NCBI GenBank assembly: GCA_937138955.1
Contig: CAKZPJ010000450.1
Span: 1 to 8,771 of the forward strand
Length of the DNA stretch: 8,771 nucleotides
From: an uncultured Flammeovirgaceae bacterium
Lineage (GTDB): Bacteria; Bacteroidota; Bacteroidia; Cytophagales; Cyclobacteriaceae
Reading direction: 5' to 3'
Part shown: one piece after another, positions 8,073 through 8,771 of the stretch
How the letters are laid out: each line of letters starts with the position of its first letter
Position numbering within the stretch: the stretch's first letter is position 1
Translations under genes and position numbers: made by a program
The notes under the pieces: model-generated
Seen by the model: only the letters and a program-made list of their open reading frames with translations
Told to the model about the DNA's origin: nothing
Databases searched by the model: none

Positions 8073-8103
8073 GTAGCTGCCTAATACAGCACTCTTCAGC
8101 TAC
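8073..8103 (+). terminator. Possible hairpin terminator after the AraC gene
   Basis: GTAGCTG (8073-8079) and CAGCTAC (8097-8103) are perfect 7-base inverted arms around a 17-base loop, starting two bases after the restored AraC stop. A competing shorter hairpin pairs CAGCT (8063-8067) with AGCTG (8075-8079). No T-run follows, so intrinsic termination is uncertain. Confidence 0.3.
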
Positions 8104-8127
8104 TCTGATACGGTGATACTGAGAAAT

Positions 8128-8190
8128 GCCCGCCCTTTAATCCTCCTCAAGAGAGAGAAATGTCCTCAGCAGGCGGGGGGTAGGGGGTGG
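8128..8190 (+). repeat. G-rich, partly palindromic intergenic element, possibly a dispersed repeat
   Basis: GCCCGCC (8128-8134) pairs with GGCGGG (8172-8177). Inside are a C/T-rich then GA-rich stretch (TCCTCCTC, then AAGAGAGAG) and a small CCT/AGG stem. The right end is GGCGGGGGG, TA, GGGGG, T, GG (8172-8190), far richer in G than the surrounding DNA. From memory, similar elements ending in GGGGGTAGGGGGTGG-like tails occur between genes in Bacteroidota genomes, but I cannot check that here and only one copy is in the window. Confidence 0.4.
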
Positions 8191-8406
8191 AGCTTCCTCC
8201 GCACCAAAGAGGCTGTGAAACACTACCCATAAACTTCTCTCACTTCTTAAAGCATCACCAAAACCCACTGTTTCCCGATACCTATCTGCTTGTACGACTC
8301 GTAGTTACGAATTCCAACCGGAAAGCAAAACCATTGAACGTTTCAGCAAAACTACCTAATTGGTTTCATTGTAGCTTGGGTTATTATCAATTTAACCATC
8401 AAAATT

Positions 8407-8766
8407 ATGAAAGGCATTTTATTAACTATTTTCGGACTGTTAGGTACAATCATTATCGTTCAAGGTCAAACTATCAAACAGCCATCAGATACCATGCAGG
8501 TAGTATTAGATAACGAACAAATGACGGTGACGGAGTATGTCAGCACCCCCGGGAAGGATGTATGCGGAGCAGACAAGCATAGTCATCCCGCCCATCTTTC
8601 CATTCTACTCACCGACGCGATGGTACAATTAACCGGCGAAGATGGCAAAGCCCAAAGCATTGATTTAAAATCCGGAACCACCTTCTGGAGTGAAGAAGAA
8701 ACCCACACCGTAGTAAACACCGGAGATGAAGCAGTCAGAGTCTATCTGGTAGAGCTCAAAAAGTAG
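8407..8766 (+). CDS. Small exported cupin-domain protein
   Basis: This 119-residue protein starts with a signal peptide: one Lys, a hydrophobic core (ILLTIFGLLGTIIIV) and a likely cleavage after VQG at residue 20. The mature ~99 residues form one cupin. Motif 1 contains H58-S-H60 (DKHSHPAHL) and motif 2 contains GTTFWSEEETH100TVVN104. H58, H60 and H100 can act as metal ligands; the glutamate usual in motif 1 is absent, with H63 nearby as a possible substitute. Family knowledge: single-domain cupins of this HSHPAH type are widespread and mostly uncharacterised, so no substrate or reaction can be assigned. Export to the periplasm is the most informative feature. The ATG has no Shine-Dalgarno sequence but follows an AT-rich leader as is common in the phylum. 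The nearest upstream gene is the broken AraC regulator 336 bases away; a regulatory link is possible but unproven. Confidence 0.82.
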   Translation: MKGILLTIFGLLGTIIIVQGQTIKQPSDTMQVVLDNEQMTVTEYVSTPGKDVCGADKHSHPAHLSILLTDAMVQLTGEDGKAQSIDLKSGTTFWSEEETHTVVNTGDEAVRVYLVELKK

Positions 8767-8771
8767 GCAAC

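Larger units (their letters stand above)
8071..8406. other. Non-coding gap between the broken AraC gene and the cupin gene
   Basis: These 336 bases hold the hairpin and the G-rich element listed separately. I see no credible gene: the one long open frame (8187-8513) has a composition unlike a real protein and overlaps the cupin's signal peptide in another frame. Near the cupin, TAGCTTGG at 8372-8379 is a partial match to TAnnTTTG about 27 bases before the ATG, but no -33 element stands out. The stretch 8191-8340 shows nothing I can name. Confidence 0.6.

Noticed and set aside
8187..8513. Open frame of 108 codons overlapping the cupin gene start
   Set aside because: Rich in H, N, Y and R without domain-like pattern, and overlaps the well-supported cupin in another frame; a chance frame.

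Overview
The window looks like chromosomal DNA of a Bacteroidota bacterium, most likely of the Cytophagales type. The grounds are the large AsmA-like protein with a C-terminal block I associate with this phylum, the lack of Shine-Dalgarno sequences before most genes, a TAnnTTTG-type -7 element in front of the one gene with a recognisable promoter, and the CCA-transferase/HD fusion. This is inference from protein style and motifs; no search was run. I see no plasmid, phage, CRISPR, rRNA, tRNA or insertion-sequence signal.

Layout. (1) 1-4620, + strand: one very long gene for an AsmA-like envelope protein. It is cut at its 5' end by the window edge and built from about 195-residue tandem modules. 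(2) 4797-5545, + strand: a two-gene HEPN/MNT cassette (HI0074/HI0073 or HepT/MntA type), overlapping by ATGA and with all catalytic motifs intact; it is a candidate type VII toxin-antitoxin module. (3) 5614-7050, - strand: an intact CCA-adding tRNA nucleotidyltransferase with an HD domain, converging on the cassette. A -7-like element lies only 5 bases from its ATG, suggesting a leaderless or nearly leaderless mRNA. (4) 7186-8070, + strand: an AraC/ExsA-type regulator broken by one in-frame TAG inside its second helix-turn-helix. The reading frame continues after the stop with a textbook AraC C-terminus. (5) 8071-8406: a 336-base non-coding stretch with a hairpin and a G-rich, partly palindromic element that may be a dispersed intergenic repeat. 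(6) 8407-8766, + strand: a small exported cupin.

The genes do not form one pathway. The AsmA-like protein and the CCA enzyme are housekeeping functions. The HEPN/MNT pair is an accessory cassette between them. The broken AraC regulator and the exported cupin are adjacent and may once have been regulator and target, but only their proximity suggests it. The points most worth a second look are the seven-copy repeat in the AsmA-like protein, the nonsense codon in the AraC gene, the intact HEPN/MNT pair and the very short cca leader. I found no clear sign of a wholly new system.
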